The notes under the pieces are model-generated. The model made no database searches, had not been told where the DNA came from, and saw only the letters and a list, made by a program, of their open reading frames with translations. A DNA stretch of 64,000 nt from Methylomarinum sp964397365. Lineage in GTDB: Bacteria > Pseudomonadota > Gammaproteobacteria > Methylococcales > Methylomonadaceae. Positions 15,426 to 25,455 of this stretch are shown here, piece after piece; the first letter of the stretch is position 1; each line of letters opens with the position of its first letter. A program made the position numbers and the translations under genes. The stretch is from the NCBI GenBank assembly GCA_964397365.1, contig CAYNIU010000002.1:14998-78997 (forward strand). The letters are read 5' to 3'.

Positions 15426-18400
15426 ATGAATCCTGCATTTGTTCACTTACGGCTACATTCAGAATTTTCTTTAGTTGATGGTATTGTCAGGCTCAAGCCA
15501 TTAGTTGACATGCTGGTTGATTTGAATATGCCGGCTGCGGCAATCACTGAACAATGTAATTTATTTTCATTGGTGAAATTCTATCGCGCCACGCAAAATC
15601 AAGGAGTTAAAGGAATTGTAGGTTCTGATGTTTTCATCTACAATCCTGAAGAACCCGCTCATCCTTATCGTTTGACCTTTCTGGCGCGTAATAAAACCGG
15701 TTACATCGTTTTAACCGAACTTATATCAAAAGCTTATCAGGAAGGTCAACACCAGGGGATTCCCATGCTGCAAAGGGAATGGGTTGAACAGAATCATGAC
15801 GGGTTGATTGTTTTGTCGGGGGCAATGGATGGTGAAATCGGGCAAGCTTTATTGGCGGAAAATAGTGAATTAGCCACTCAACAGGCGCAATATTGGTCTG
15901 ATTTGTTCCCGCAAAGTTTTTATCTGGAATTGCAGCGAGTCGGTAAAAAGAATGAAGAAAGCTATATTCAGGCTGCAGTTGATTTAGCCATTCGTCTGCA
16001 ATTGCCGGTTGTGGCGACTAATGATGTGCGTTTTCTCAAAAAAGAAGATTTTGACGCTCATGAGGTTCGGGTATGCATTCATCAGGGACGGGTTCTGGAT
16101 GACAGTCGGCGTCCGCGGAATTACACCGAGCAGCAGTATTTACGTAGCACCGAGGAAATGCAGGCGTTATTTTCCGATATTCCCGAAGCGTTGGAAAACA
16201 CTATAGAAATTGCCAAACGCTGTAATGTTGAATTGACGCTAGGTAAAAACTATTTACCTGATTTTCCCGTCCCGGAAGGATTGACACTGGACGAGTTTTT
16301 TATTGATGCCTCACGCAAAGGATTGGAGTTGCGATTAAAACAACATCCACCCGTGGGTAGCGGAACATCGGAAGAAAATCTAAAAGTTTATGAAGAGCGG
16401 CTTGAGCTTGAACTTAATGTGATTACCCAGATGGGGTTTCCCGGTTATTTCATGATTGTGGCTGATTTTATCCAATGGGCTAAAAACAGTCGGATTCCTG
16501 TGGGGCCGGGTCGGGGATCCGGTGCCGGTTCTTTAGTGGCTTATGCGCTCAAGATTACAGACCTGGATCCCATTGAATTTGATTTATTGTTTGAACGGTT
16601 CTTGAATCCCGAGCGAGTTTCCATGCCGGATTTCGATATTGATTTCTGTATGGAACGACGTGATGAAGTGATTGATTATGTGGCCAGTCATTACGGTCGC
16701 GACCATGTATCCCAGATTATCACTTATGGCTCTATGGCCGCCAAAGCCGTAGTGCGTGATGTGGGCAGGGTGTTGTCATTTTCCTATGGATTTGTTGACG
16801 GGTTGGCGAAACTGATTCCTTTTGAAATTGGTATGACGTTGGATAAAGCGTTACAGGAAAGTAGCGAACTAAAGGAGTTGTATGATAGTGAAGAAGAGGT
16901 TAAATCGCTGATTGACATGGCGCGTTCGCTGGAGGGTATTTCCAGAAATGCCGGTAAGCATGCCGGAGGGGTGGTTATTTCGCCGAGTAAATTGACGGAT
17001 TTTACCCCGCTGTATTGTGAACAGGGCGGTGGTAATCTGGTGACTCAGTTTGATAAAAATGATGTCGAAGCGGTAGGTCTGGTGAAATTTGATTTTCTGG
17101 GGTTACGGACGCTGACAATTATCGACTGGGCGTTACAAACCATCAATGCGAAGAAACAGCAGAAGGGTGAGCAAGCCGTTGATATTAACCTGATTCCCCG
17201 TGATGATGACGCCTGTTACAAACTCTTCAAAAACTGTCAGACGACTGCCGTGTTTCAGTTGGAATCACGCGGTATGAAGGAATTAATTAAAAAACTGAAG
17301 CCGGATTGTTTTGATGACATTATTGCATTAGTGGCGTTGTTTCGTCCGGGACCTCTGGAATCCGGGATGGTAGACGATTACATCAATGTCAAGCACGGAG
17401 CTAAGGCTGAATATGCCCATCCCTTATTAGAGCCCATTTTAAAGCCTACCAACGGGGTTATTCTGTACCAGGAACAGGTGATGCAGATTGCCCGTGAAAT
17501 GGCGGGTTATACCTTAGGTGGCGCGGATATGTTGCGACGGGCAATGGGTAAAAAGAAACCTGAGGAAATGGCAAAGCAACGGGCAATTTTTGTTGAAGGC
17601 GCTATTAATAACCAGATTGACGAATCTATAGCGACCTATATTTTTGATTTGATGGAAAAGTTTGCCGGTTACGGTTTCAATAAATCACATTCAGCCGCTT
17701 ATGCACTGGTCGCCTATCAAACAGCTTGGCTTAAAGCGCACTATCCGGCGGCATTTATGGCTGCGGTGCTGTCGTCTGATATGGATAATACCGATAAAGT
17801 GGTGGTGTTAATCGAGGAATGCCGGGAAATGGCTTTGACTGTTTGTCCCCCGGATATCAATCTTTCAGAGTATCGTTTTACTGTAAATGACCAAAATGAG
17901 ATTGTTTATGGTATAGGCGCTATTAAAGGCGTTGGTGAATCGGCCATTGAAGATTTATTGGATGAGCGCAAAAACCATGGCCCATTTACCGGGTTATATG
18001 ATTTATGTAAACGCGTGGAATTAAGAAAGGTCAATCGCCGAGTCCTGGAAGCTTTAATAAAAGCCGGGGCTTTTGATTCCATCAACAATAACCGGGCGGC
18101 TCATTTAGCTGAATTAACAACTGTACTCAAGGTTGCCGAGCAACATGGCAAAATGAGGGTGAGTGGACAGAACGATCTGTTCGGTCTATCGGTTCAAGTG
18201 GAAAATGACCAAGAGGATAAGGGCGAGACTTATTCAGCATCGGTTGAACCCTGGTCTGAAAAAGCGCGTTTGGAAGCGGAAAAACAAACCTTAGGCCTAT
18301 ATCTGACCGGACATCCCATTACCGAATATGAACAAGAATTAAAAAATATTACCCATGGCACAATTTCAGCTTTATTGGCTGATGCAGAAAGGTCAAAAGG

Positions 18401-18920
18401 AAAAATGGAAGGGCGGGTTGCCGGCTTGATTGTTGAGATGAGAACCCGGCAGACCAAACAGGGTAAGATGATGGGGTTTGCCACGCTGGATGACAGAAGC
18501 GGACGTCTTGAAGTGGCTGCTTTCAGTAAAATTTTTGAGCAATATCGCGATATTTTGTCTAAAGATACTTTATTAGTTGCAGAAGGTGCGATCAACATAG
18601 ATGATTTTTCCGGTATGCTGCGGGTGACCGCCGAAAAGATGTATACCATAGATCAGGCCAGAGAAATGTTTGCCCGCAGTGTGCAGCTGCAATGGGATAT
18701 TACTCGTCATCCAGCCGAAAAAGGCTTTATCGAGCAGTTGACAGAGATACTGAAACCCTTTTGTGGTGGGAGTTGTCCTGTTGTTATCAACTATATCTCA
18801 AAAAAAGCAAAAGCAACTATAAAACTGGGTGATGAATGGCGGATACATCCCGGAGATGAATTGCTTAGTCGTTTAAAATATTTTTTATCTTCAGAGGCTG
18901 TTGATGTTAAATACAGATAA
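15426..18920 (+). CDS. dnaE: DNA polymerase III alpha subunit DnaE
   Basis: 1164 residues, the standard length of DnaE1, the catalytic subunit of the replicative polymerase. The PHP domain starts VHLRLHSEFSLVDGI. The polymerase core has GPGRGSGAGSLVAYAL and MPDFDIDFCMERR with the paired catalytic aspartates; GRNAGKHAGG-like RNAGKHAGGVVI and the finger sequence GFNKSHSAAYALVAYQTAWL follow. Toward the end an OB-fold (about 1000-1080, GKMMGFATLDDRSGRLEVAAF) precedes the tau-binding tail. No ribosome site is strong. It is monocistronic here, facing rne. Confidence 0.97.
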   Translation: MNPAFVHLRLHSEFSLVDGIVRLKPLVDMLVDLNMPAAAITEQCNLFSLVKFYRATQNQGVKGIVGSDVFIYNPEEPAHPYRLTFLARNKTGYIVLTELISKAYQEGQHQGIPMLQREWVEQNHDGLIVLSGAMDGEIGQALLAENSELATQQAQYWSDLFPQSFYLELQRVGKKNEESYIQAAVDLAIRLQLPVVATNDVRFLKKEDFDAHEVRVCIHQGRVLDDSRRPRNYTEQQYLRSTEEMQALFSDIPEALENTIEIAKRCNVELTLGKNYLPDFPVPEGLTLDEFFIDASRKGLELRLKQHPPVGSGTSEENLKVYEERLELELNVITQMGFPGYFMIVADFIQWAKNSRIPVGPGRGSGAGSLVAYALKITDLDPIEFDLLFERFLNPERVSMPDFDIDFCMERRDEVIDYVASHYGRDHVSQIITYGSMAAKAVVRDVGRVLSFSYGFVDGLAKLIPFEIGMTLDKALQESSELKELYDSEEEVKSLIDMARSLEGISRNAGKHAGGVVISPSKLTDFTPLYCEQGGGNLVTQFDKNDVEAVGLVKFDFLGLRTLTIIDWALQTINAKKQQKGEQAVDINLIPRDDDACYKLFKNCQTTAVFQLESRGMKELIKKLKPDCFDDIIALVALFRPGPLESGMVDDYINVKHGAKAEYAHPLLEPILKPTNGVILYQEQVMQIAREMAGYTLGGADMLRRAMGKKKPEEMAKQRAIFVEGAINNQIDESIATYIFDLMEKFAGYGFNKSHSAAYALVAYQTAWLKAHYPAAFMAAVLSSDMDNTDKVVVLIEECREMALTVCPPDINLSEYRFTVNDQNEIVYGIGAIKGVGESAIEDLLDERKNHGPFTGLYDLCKRVELRKVNRRVLEALIKAGAFDSINNNRAAHLAELTTVLKVAEQHGKMRVSGQNDLFGLSVQVENDQEDKGETYSASVEPWSEKARLEAEKQTLGLYLTGHPITEYEQELKNITHGTISALLADAERSKGKMEGRVAGLIVEMRTRQTKQGKMMGFATLDDRSGRLEVAAFSKIFEQYRDILSKDTLLVAEGAINIDDFSGMLRVTAEKMYTIDQAREMFARSVQLQWDITRHPAEKGFIEQLTEILKPFCGGSCPVVINYISKKAKATIKLGDEWRIHPGDELLSRLKYFLSSEAVDVKYR

Positions 18921-18938
18921 TTTAAAGCAGGAAAATGA

Positions 18939-18965
18939 GGGCAGAGCAAAGCATTTTATCTGCCC
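18939..18965. terminator. Possible shared hairpin between dnaE and rne ends
   Basis: GGGCAGA and TCTGCCC can pair around a 13-base loop in the gap between the two convergent genes. T tracts are poor on both sides, so termination here is only tentative. Confidence 0.35.
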
Positions 18966-19022
18966 CCAATCTTTATTGAAACCACTTCATCCGGCTTGCC
19001 GGGAAACTAATTGATGGGAGAC

Positions 19023-21305
19023 TTATTTCTCAGTTTCAGAAGCTGAGGACTCAGTATTTGACGAATTGTCTGGCTTGTTATTTTCAGATTGTGGTTTGTC
19101 CGGCTTAGCGGCTGTTCGTTCTGCAAACTGATTGGCATAAGAACGTGGTTGATGACTGGAGCGATTAGTCGCTTCTGTTGAATCAGTGCTTCCACTATCT
19201 CGGGTAGGTGGCGGATTTGTTGCTCCTGAAAAATCAGTACGCCCATCATCCTGGGTGGTCGGCGCTATTTCGGTTTTTTTGTGAGCAGCAGGTTGTTTGG
19301 TTGTTCTGTTTTCATTTGTTGTGTGCTCACTTTCCATTTTTTTATAGCCACTATTGCGTCTTCTGCGATTTGGGCTGCGGCGGTTATTTCGATTTTTTAC
19401 CGGTTTGTTTTCTGTATCAGCAAGCGTTTCAGAAGGCGCGTTTTGGGTATTGGATGCGTCTGAATTATTTTTAGGTGTAGTACGTTTTGCAGGACGTTTA
19501 TTGTTGCGACGTGTGTTTTGATTACGGTTTTGTTCTGATGAACGGCTATTACGGGACTCGTTTCGGCGTCGTGGATTTCTGTCTTCAGTAGTCGGTTTGC
19601 TTTTTTCAGTTGAAAGAGGCGTGTTATCAGTTGTTCCGATCAGTTTTTGCCAAAAACGCTGGATTAAGCTGGCAGATGTCTTTTTGTTTTGAATCGGGGC
19701 GGGTGAGTCTGGTAAAAATTCTTTAATAGCCGGTTTTTCAAATTCATGTCTGGATTGTTTGGCAAATTCAGGTGGGGTGATTTCCTGTTCTCTGATTTGC
19801 TGATGACTGGCTTTTTCTTCGTCACCTTCAGTGGTTTTTATGCGTTCAATATCATATGCAGGAGTTTCAAGGTGTTTGCTAGGCAAAACTATGATGGCAA
19901 CTTTCAGTCTGTCCTCAATTTCCTGAATAGTATTACGTTTCTCGTTGAGCAAGAATGTGGCGCAATCAATAGGCAGGTGGGCGATAACTTTTTCGGTACC
20001 GTTTTTCATCGCTTCTTCTTCAATAATGCGAAGAACAGCCAAAGTGACTGATTCAACATTTCTTATTGAACCCTGACCCTTGCAGCGAGGACAGGTCAAT
20101 TGTGTTGAATCACCCAGAGATGGCCGAATTCTTTGTCGGGACATTTCCAGCAAACCAAAACGAGAGATGCGGCCGGTCTGAATTCGGGCGCGGTCAATTT
20201 TTAAGGCATCACGTAACTGGTTTTCCACGGCGCGCTGATTCTTATTGGCCATCATGTCGATAAAATCAATGACAAACAGTCCACCTAAATCACGCAAGCG
20301 GAGTTGACGGGCAATTTCGTCGGCGGCTTCCAGGTTGGTATTTAAAGCGGTTTCTTCAATATCACTGCCTTTGGTTGCGCGTGCAGAGTTGATGTCAATT
20401 GAGGTTAATGCCTCAGTATGATCAATTACGATGGAACCACCGGAAGGCAAAGAAACTTCACGGTTATAAGCCATTTCAATCTGGGATTCGATTTGATAAC
20501 GGCTGAATAAAGGTACGTTATCTTCGTACAATTTGGCTTTAGGTAAATAATGCGGCATGACTTGCTGCAGAAAATTCTGTACCAATTTGAAAGAAGACTG
20601 GTTGTCGATCAGGATTTCATCAATATCACTACGTAAATGATCACGAAGAGCGCGGATGATAACATTGCTTTCCTGAAAAATAAGGAATGGCGCTGTTTTA
20701 TCAGAGCTGAATCTGTCGATGGCTTCCCATAATTGCAGCAAATAATTCAAATCCCATTGCAGCTCTTCGGCATTTTTGCCGCATCCTGCCGTACGTACAA
20801 TTAATCCCATGCTGTCTGGTATATCGAGTGCCGCCAGGGTTTCTTTAAGTTCATTGCGAGTATCGCCTTCAATGCGCCTGGATATGCCCCCGGCTTTGGG
20901 ATTGTTAGGCATTAAAACCAAATACGTTCCGGCCAGGCTGATGTAGGTTGTTAAAGCCGCGCCTTTGTTGCCGCGCTCTTCCTTTTCAATCTGGACAATA
21001 ACTTCCTGGCCTTCTTTTAGGATTTTTTTGGCAGACGAGGTGTTTTCATCATCTTTGTTGTTATCTTGTGTTTTATATTGCGGGGAAACTTCCTTAAATG
21101 GCAGAAACCCGTGCTTTTCAGCGCCGTAATTAACGAAAGCCGCTTCAAGACTGGGTTCAACCCGGGTTATAATTCCTTTATAAATATTTGATTTTTTTTG
21201 TTCTTTTGATGGGACTTCTATATCAAAGTCATAAAGTTTTTGACCATCTACCAAAGCAACACGCAACTCTTCCGGTTGGGTGGCATTGATAAGCATTCTT
21301 TTCAT
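19023..21305 (-). CDS. rne: Ribonuclease E
   Basis: 760 residues, somewhat shorter than the 1061 of E. coli because the C-terminal scaffold is reduced. Residues 1-510 are the catalytic half: S1 domain around 35-125, catalytic D304 (TSIDINSA) and D347 (FVIDFID), and the zinc-link CPRC at 405-408. The remainder is low-complexity, rich in Arg, Asn, Thr and Pro, as expected for RNA-binding and degradosome segments. RNase E cuts single-stranded AU-rich RNA and matures rRNA and tRNA at the inner membrane. It is divergent from rluC across a 532-base gap, the arrangement seen in many gammaproteobacteria. Confidence 0.96.
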   Translation of the reverse strand: MKRMLINATQPEELRVALVDGQKLYDFDIEVPSKEQKKSNIYKGIITRVEPSLEAAFVNYGAEKHGFLPFKEVSPQYKTQDNNKDDENTSSAKKILKEGQEVIVQIEKEERGNKGAALTTYISLAGTYLVLMPNNPKAGGISRRIEGDTRNELKETLAALDIPDSMGLIVRTAGCGKNAEELQWDLNYLLQLWEAIDRFSSDKTAPFLIFQESNVIIRALRDHLRSDIDEILIDNQSSFKLVQNFLQQVMPHYLPKAKLYEDNVPLFSRYQIESQIEMAYNREVSLPSGGSIVIDHTEALTSIDINSARATKGSDIEETALNTNLEAADEIARQLRLRDLGGLFVIDFIDMMANKNQRAVENQLRDALKIDRARIQTGRISRFGLLEMSRQRIRPSLGDSTQLTCPRCKGQGSIRNVESVTLAVLRIIEEEAMKNGTEKVIAHLPIDCATFLLNEKRNTIQEIEDRLKVAIIVLPSKHLETPAYDIERIKTTEGDEEKASHQQIREQEITPPEFAKQSRHEFEKPAIKEFLPDSPAPIQNKKTSASLIQRFWQKLIGTTDNTPLSTEKSKPTTEDRNPRRRNESRNSRSSEQNRNQNTRRNNKRPAKRTTPKNNSDASNTQNAPSETLADTENKPVKNRNNRRSPNRRRRNSGYKKMESEHTTNENRTTKQPAAHKKTEIAPTTQDDGRTDFSGATNPPPTRDSGSTDSTEATNRSSHQPRSYANQFAERTAAKPDKPQSENNKPDNSSNTESSASETEK

Positions 21306-21837
21306 TGTGTATCCTTGTTGTTTCCTGCTCCATTACGATTATTTGAACAGATTCGTTTCAATATGTATGTGGCTTTTTATAGCTATCCTGATTAATGTAT
21401 TTCCAGTTGCGGGAGCAAAAACCGGTTGACCGCCAAGGATGGTGGAAGTGCCGGTTTTGCAGGAGCAAAAATCGTTCGATAGTTTTGCTCAGCTAGTTTT
21501 TCTAGCGCCTTAGTCAAAGTATCTATAATCTTTGAATCGCTGTTATCAGATAAAATCCGTTATGGACATCTGGCTTTGGAATTTCAGTTATATTGTAAAG
21601 TCTGTTCTGTATAAAGCAGCGTCGCTCATCAAGGGTCGAACGATAAAACCCAAAAAATTCTTTATGTATAAACGCTTTTCTGCATGAAATGCAGTGTCAT
21701 TCAATATTGACCGACTGTTGAGTCAATAAACTTATCTGTTTTATAAGCTATATACATTAACCTTATTAATATAACAATCTTTATCTGTTACAGCAATTTA
21801 AACATCATTAATTGGAATAAATTGTTATCATTTGTTT
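21306..21837. other. Divergent rne-rluC intergenic region
   Basis: 532 bases without a convincing gene. In enterobacteria rne has a long 5' leader that mediates autoregulation, and this gap is long enough for one, but I could not identify its conserved hairpin. A short minus-strand open stretch crosses the repeat at 21408-21472 without recognisable similarity. Promoters could not be placed reliably. Confidence 0.5.
21408..21472 (+). repeat. Hairpin element (family C) upstream of rne
   Basis: GCAAAAACCGG (21415-21425) pairs with CCGGTTTTGC (21451-21460) with one bulged A, with an inner CCGCC/GGTGG dyad. GGAGCAAAAA is repeated on both sides of the structure. No second copy is seen in the window. 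It resembles REP-type elements but could also be part of the rne leader. Confidence 0.45.
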
Positions 21838-22794
21838 ATGAATACTACACAAACTGAAGGCAAACCCAAAGTCCGGTGGATAGAAATTGGTGAAGAAAAT
21901 GCTGGTCAGCGCTTGGATAATTATTTAATCAGTCTGCTGAAAGGTGTGCCTAAAACCAGAATTTACAGAATAGTCAGAAAAGGCGAGGTGAGGGTTAACA
22001 AAGGTAGGTCGGATATAAAGTATCGTTTGAAAGTTAATGATGTGGTCAGGGTTCCTCCAATAAGGGTGGCAACAAGAACAGCGGAAGTTATGGTTCAGCC
22101 GGCTTTAAAATTCAGTCTTGAAAATGACATTTTGTATGAAGATGACAGCATGATTGTTTTAAACAAACCATCCGGCTTTGCTGTTCATGGAGGGAGTGGC
22201 ATTAGCTCCGGGGTCATTGAAGCGTTGAGGCAGTTGAGACCTGAACAGCGATTCCTTGAACTGGTTCACAGGCTGGATAAAGAAACTTCGGGGTGTCTGC
22301 TTGTCGCTAAAAAAAGGAATATTCTGAAGCAATTGCATGAACTGTTCAGAGGCGATGGCGTTAAAAAAACCTATTTGGCTTTACTGGTAGGTCAATGGCA
22401 GAGAAAAAAACAATGGGTTGATATGCCATTGTTAAAAAATATCAGTAAAGGCGGGGAAAGAATGGTGGTTGTCAGTCAGTCTGGTAAAACGGCGGAAACA
22501 CTCTTTATCCGGTTAAAAAAATATCAGTATGCGACGCTGGTTCAGGCATCACCTAAAACCGGGAGAACTCACCAGATCAGGGTTCATGCTGCTTATTTAG
22601 GGCATCCGATTGCAGGTGATGACCGCTATGGAGAAGATGGAGTTAATCGTGAATTTAAAAACAGAGGTATTCGGAGATTGTTTCTTCATGCCGAACAATT
22701 ACGGTTCGAGCATCCATTGACTGGCAATATGATGCATTTTACAGCGCCTTTGCCGCAGGAATTACAAACTTTGATTGATAATGAAAAAATTTGA
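21838..22794 (+). CDS. rluC: 23S rRNA pseudouridine synthase RluC
   Basis: 318 residues from the ATG at 21838 (an upstream in-frame TTG at 21832 is less likely). An N-terminal S4 RNA-binding domain (GQRLDNYLISLLKGVPKTRI) is followed by the RluA-family catalytic core with HRLDKETSG and the closing PKTGRTHQIRVHAAYLGHP. RluC modifies U955, U2504 and U2580 of 23S rRNA in E. coli. Placement opposite rne supports RluC over its paralogues. It overlaps the next gene by 14 bases. Confidence 0.94.
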   Translation: MNTTQTEGKPKVRWIEIGEENAGQRLDNYLISLLKGVPKTRIYRIVRKGEVRVNKGRSDIKYRLKVNDVVRVPPIRVATRTAEVMVQPALKFSLENDILYEDDSMIVLNKPSGFAVHGGSGISSGVIEALRQLRPEQRFLELVHRLDKETSGCLLVAKKRNILKQLHELFRGDGVKKTYLALLVGQWQRKKQWVDMPLLKNISKGGERMVVVSQSGKTAETLFIRLKKYQYATLVQASPKTGRTHQIRVHAAYLGHPIAGDDRYGEDGVNREFKNRGIRRLFLHAEQLRFEHPLTGNMMHFTAPLPQELQTLIDNEKI

Positions 22795-23425
22795 TTTGAT
22801 CGTCTTTGATTGGGATGGCACATTGGTTAATTCTATTGACTGGATTGTGCATTGTTTACAAAAAGCAGCTCAATTGTGTAACTGTGATGTCCCTGAAACA
22901 CAGGCCGTCAAAAATATTATTGGTTTGAGTATTGAACATGCTATGGCTGAATTATTTCCCGGTATTGAAAAACAAGTTCAGGAACAATTAATATCTCATT
23001 ACAGTCAACTGTTTTTCTCGAAAAAAACCAGTCGGAATGATCTGTTTTCGGGAGTTTATGACATGCTGGTTCAGCTTAAACAAAATGACTATTTATTGGC
23101 GGTTGCTACCGGCAAAAAAAATAGAGGATTGATTAAAACCATGAAGGATGCAGATTTGCTGGATTTTTTTAGTGTCACGCGTAGTGCTGACCAAACGGCT
23201 TCCAAACCCGATCCGTTGATGCTCAATGAAATTATTGAGGAACTGGAAGTCAGTAAAGATAAGGTTTTAATGGTCGGCGATTCAGTTCATGACTTGCAGA
23301 TGGCGATTAATGCAAAAATAGCAGCAGTCGGTGTGGCATGTGGTGCTCATTCAATTGAGGTGTTACGACAATATAATCCGCTGATGTGTTTACAGCAGAC
23401 CAGTGAATTGTTGGAAATTATTTGA
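22781..23425 (+). CDS. HAD-superfamily phosphatase (phosphoglycolate phosphatase-like)
   Basis: 214 residues from the ATG at 22781, inside the end of rluC. Motif I is FDWDGTLVNS (D10 and D12), motif II lies in AVATGKKNRG, the conserved Lys is in SKPDPLML, and motif IV is MVGDSVHDLQMA. With its helical cap (about 15-90) it is a Gph/YieH-like haloacid dehalogenase hydrolase that dephosphorylates a small molecule in the cytosol; the substrate cannot be read from sequence. The rluC-HAD-sppA order is common in gammaproteobacteria and implies an operon. Confidence 0.9.
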   Translation: MKKFDLIVFDWDGTLVNSIDWIVHCLQKAAQLCNCDVPETQAVKNIIGLSIEHAMAELFPGIEKQVQEQLISHYSQLFFSKKTSRNDLFSGVYDMLVQLKQNDYLLAVATGKKNRGLIKTMKDADLLDFFSVTRSADQTASKPDPLMLNEIIEELEVSKDKVLMVGDSVHDLQMAINAKIAAVGVACGAHSIEVLRQYNPLMCLQQTSELLEII

Positions 23426-23438
23426 TAGGTTTAAAGCA

Positions 23439-24413
23439 GTGGAAAATCAACAAGACAATATAGAACAGCAAACAAACAAAGAATCCGGCTGGGAAAAACA
23501 GCTGCTTGAAAAGCTGGCTTTCGCGGCAGTGAATGAACAACGTAAAGCCAGGCGTTGGGGAATCTTTTTTAAGTTGCTGACCTTTGCTTATCTGATTGTT
23601 ATTCTGGCTATTGCCATGTATCCCAAGTTTAAAACAGAGCTAGGGGGCGGAGTCAAGAAACATGCCGCTATTATTGATGTGCAAGGGGTTATTGCAGAAA
23701 ATGAAGTGACCAATGCAAATACCATTATTGAAGGCTTAAGGGATGCTGTTAAAGATAAAAATACCCAAGGCATCATTTTGAATATTAATTCTCCGGGTGG
23801 AAGTCCGGTGCAATCGGCCTATATTTTTGAAGAAATCCGGCGTCTGAAAAAAAAGCATCCTGATATTCCTGTTTATTCTGTAGTGAGTGATATCTGTGCG
23901 TCAGGCGCTTATTATATTGCTTCAGCCAGCGATAAAATTTATGTTAATCAAGCCAGCATTATAGGCTCTATTGGCGTTATTATGAACGGTTTTGGCTTTG
24001 TTGATGTGTTGAAAAAACTGGGTGTTGAACGGCGTTTGTTAACAGCCGGGGCGCATAAAGCGATGCTGGATCCGTTTTCCCCGCTTAAAACAACAGAAGC
24101 CGAACATATGCAAACTTTGCTGGATGAAGTTCATCAGCAGTTTATTGACGCGGTTCGTTTAGGGCGTGGAAAACGGCTTGTTGAGTCGCCGGATATGTTT
24201 TCCGGCCTTGTTTGGACTGGTGCTGACGGAATCAAGTTGGGTCTGGCTGATGGTTTGGGTAGTGTCGATTTTGTGGCAAAAGAAGTAATCGGTACTGAGA
24301 AAAAGGTTAACTTTACGCCTCAGGAGCAAGTGCTGGAAAGATTGGTGGGAAAATTTGCCGCATCGTTCGGGCATGCAATGGGCGCGGTAATTAACGGCAT
24401 TACCTTAAGATAA
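23439..24413 (+). CDS. sppA: Signal peptide peptidase SppA (36K type, S49 family)
   Basis: About 324 residues from the GTG at 23439, which has AGG nine bases upstream; a GTG at 23403 inside the HAD gene would add 12. One membrane helix (LTFAYLIVILAIAM) anchors a soluble S49 domain. The nucleophile is the Ser in ICASGAYYIA and the general-base Lys is in TAGAHKAMLDPF. These proteases form rings in the membrane that degrade cleaved signal peptides. Single-domain length distinguishes it from the 67K E. coli form. It lies after the HAD gene in an apparent operon. Confidence 0.92.
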   Translation: MENQQDNIEQQTNKESGWEKQLLEKLAFAAVNEQRKARRWGIFFKLLTFAYLIVILAIAMYPKFKTELGGGVKKHAAIIDVQGVIAENEVTNANTIIEGLRDAVKDKNTQGIILNINSPGGSPVQSAYIFEEIRRLKKKHPDIPVYSVVSDICASGAYYIASASDKIYVNQASIIGSIGVIMNGFGFVDVLKKLGVERRLLTAGAHKAMLDPFSPLKTTEAEHMQTLLDEVHQQFIDAVRLGRGKRLVESPDMFSGLVWTGADGIKLGLADGLGSVDFVAKEVIGTEKKVNFTPQEQVLERLVGKFAASFGHAMGAVINGITLR

Positions 24414-24504
24414 AATTCAGTCTTGATTCATGTGCCTCTACTATAATGCTGATAAGCAGTCGCAGCAGGATGGATTTATTACTATTTTCAGGTGTAAGAC
24501 CTTT

Positions 24505-24762
24505 ATGCAACGAATTTTTAACGCATTATTGCTGACTTTATGTGCTATTCAAATCAGCCCTGTCGGAGCTGAAGAATTTTTGGCTGTATTAACGCTTGAT
24601 GATGCGGCTAGAAAGATTATTCAACAGAATAATTACAAGGTTTTGGCGACAAAAACTGAATCAGGACGTGGAAAATCGGTACATATTATTAAGGTATTAA
24701 CTCCTGACGGCAGGATTCAATATATTAAAATTGATGCAAAGAGTGGCGAAATTGTCAAATAA
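24505..24762 (+). CDS. Small periplasmic PepSY-like protein
   Basis: 85 residues from the ATG at 24505, which starts a clear signal peptide (MQRIFNALLLTLCAIQISPV, cleaved about residue 22). A longer frame from 24430 would spoil the signal. The mature part, LDDAARKIIQQNNYKVLATK ... IIKVLTPDGRIQYIKID, followed by KSGEIVK, is one PepSY repeat. PepSY proteins often modulate neighbouring sensors or proteases. It precedes the response regulator by 12 bases, so it probably belongs to that signalling operon. Confidence 0.82.
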   Translation: MQRIFNALLLTLCAIQISPVGAEEFLAVLTLDDAARKIIQQNNYKVLATKTESGRGKSVHIIKVLTPDGRIQYIKIDAKSGEIVK

Positions 24763-24774
24763 GCCAGGGAGCCT

Positions 24775-25455
24775 ATGATGCGTATTTTAGTGGTTGAAGA
24801 TGAACAGATATTGTGTCAACAGATTAAACAGTTTTTTGCTGATAAAGGGTTTGCAGTCGATACTGCGGATACGGCAGCTGATGGTTTTTATATGGCGACT
24901 GAATATCCAGTTGATGTTGCTGTGATTGATATTGGTCTGCCTGATTATTCCGGGGTCGAGCTGATTAAGAAACTCAGGAGTAAAAAAAATACGTTGCCGG
25001 TATTATTGTTAACAGCGAGAAATCGCTGGCAGGATAAGGTGGAAGGCCTGGAAGCCGGGGCTGATGATTATCTGGCCAAGCCGTTTCATTATGAAGAATT
25101 AATGGCCAGGGTTAATGCATTGATTCGTCGCTCCCAAGGTAAAGCGCATCCGGTGTTAACTTTTGCCAATATCAGGCTTGATACACTTTCTCAGGATGTT
25201 ACTGTGGATGGCGAATTGATAGATCTGACAGCGTTTGAGTATAAAGTGCTTGAATATCTCCTGTTCCGTCGTGGAGAAGTGGTCTCAAAATCAGTATTGA
25301 GTGAACATATTTACGATGAAGATTTTGACCGTGACAGCAATGTTATTGAAGTATTTGTAGGACGTCTTAGAAAAAAAATTGATCCCCAAGGGATGACTAA
25401 ACCGATTGAGACTTTAAGGGGGCGAGGGTACCGTATTCCGGCGCAAACTGATTAA
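24775..25455 (+). CDS. OmpR/PhoP-family response regulator
   Basis: 226 residues with two adjacent ATG codons after AGGGAG; either may be used. The receiver domain has the acidic pocket VVEDE, phospho-acceptor Asp in VIDIGLPDYSG (residue 52 from the first Met) and LAKPFHY. The C-terminal winged helix ends with VIEVFVGRLRKKIDP and ETLRGRGYRI, as in PhoP/QseB. It would bind DNA as a dimer after phosphorylation by the kinase encoded immediately downstream. Confidence 0.93.
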   Translation: MMRILVVEDEQILCQQIKQFFADKGFAVDTADTAADGFYMATEYPVDVAVIDIGLPDYSGVELIKKLRSKKNTLPVLLLTARNRWQDKVEGLEAGADDYLAKPFHYEELMARVNALIRRSQGKAHPVLTFANIRLDTLSQDVTVDGELIDLTAFEYKVLEYLLFRRGEVVSKSVLSEHIYDEDFDRDSNVIEVFVGRLRKKIDPQGMTKPIETLRGRGYRIPAQTD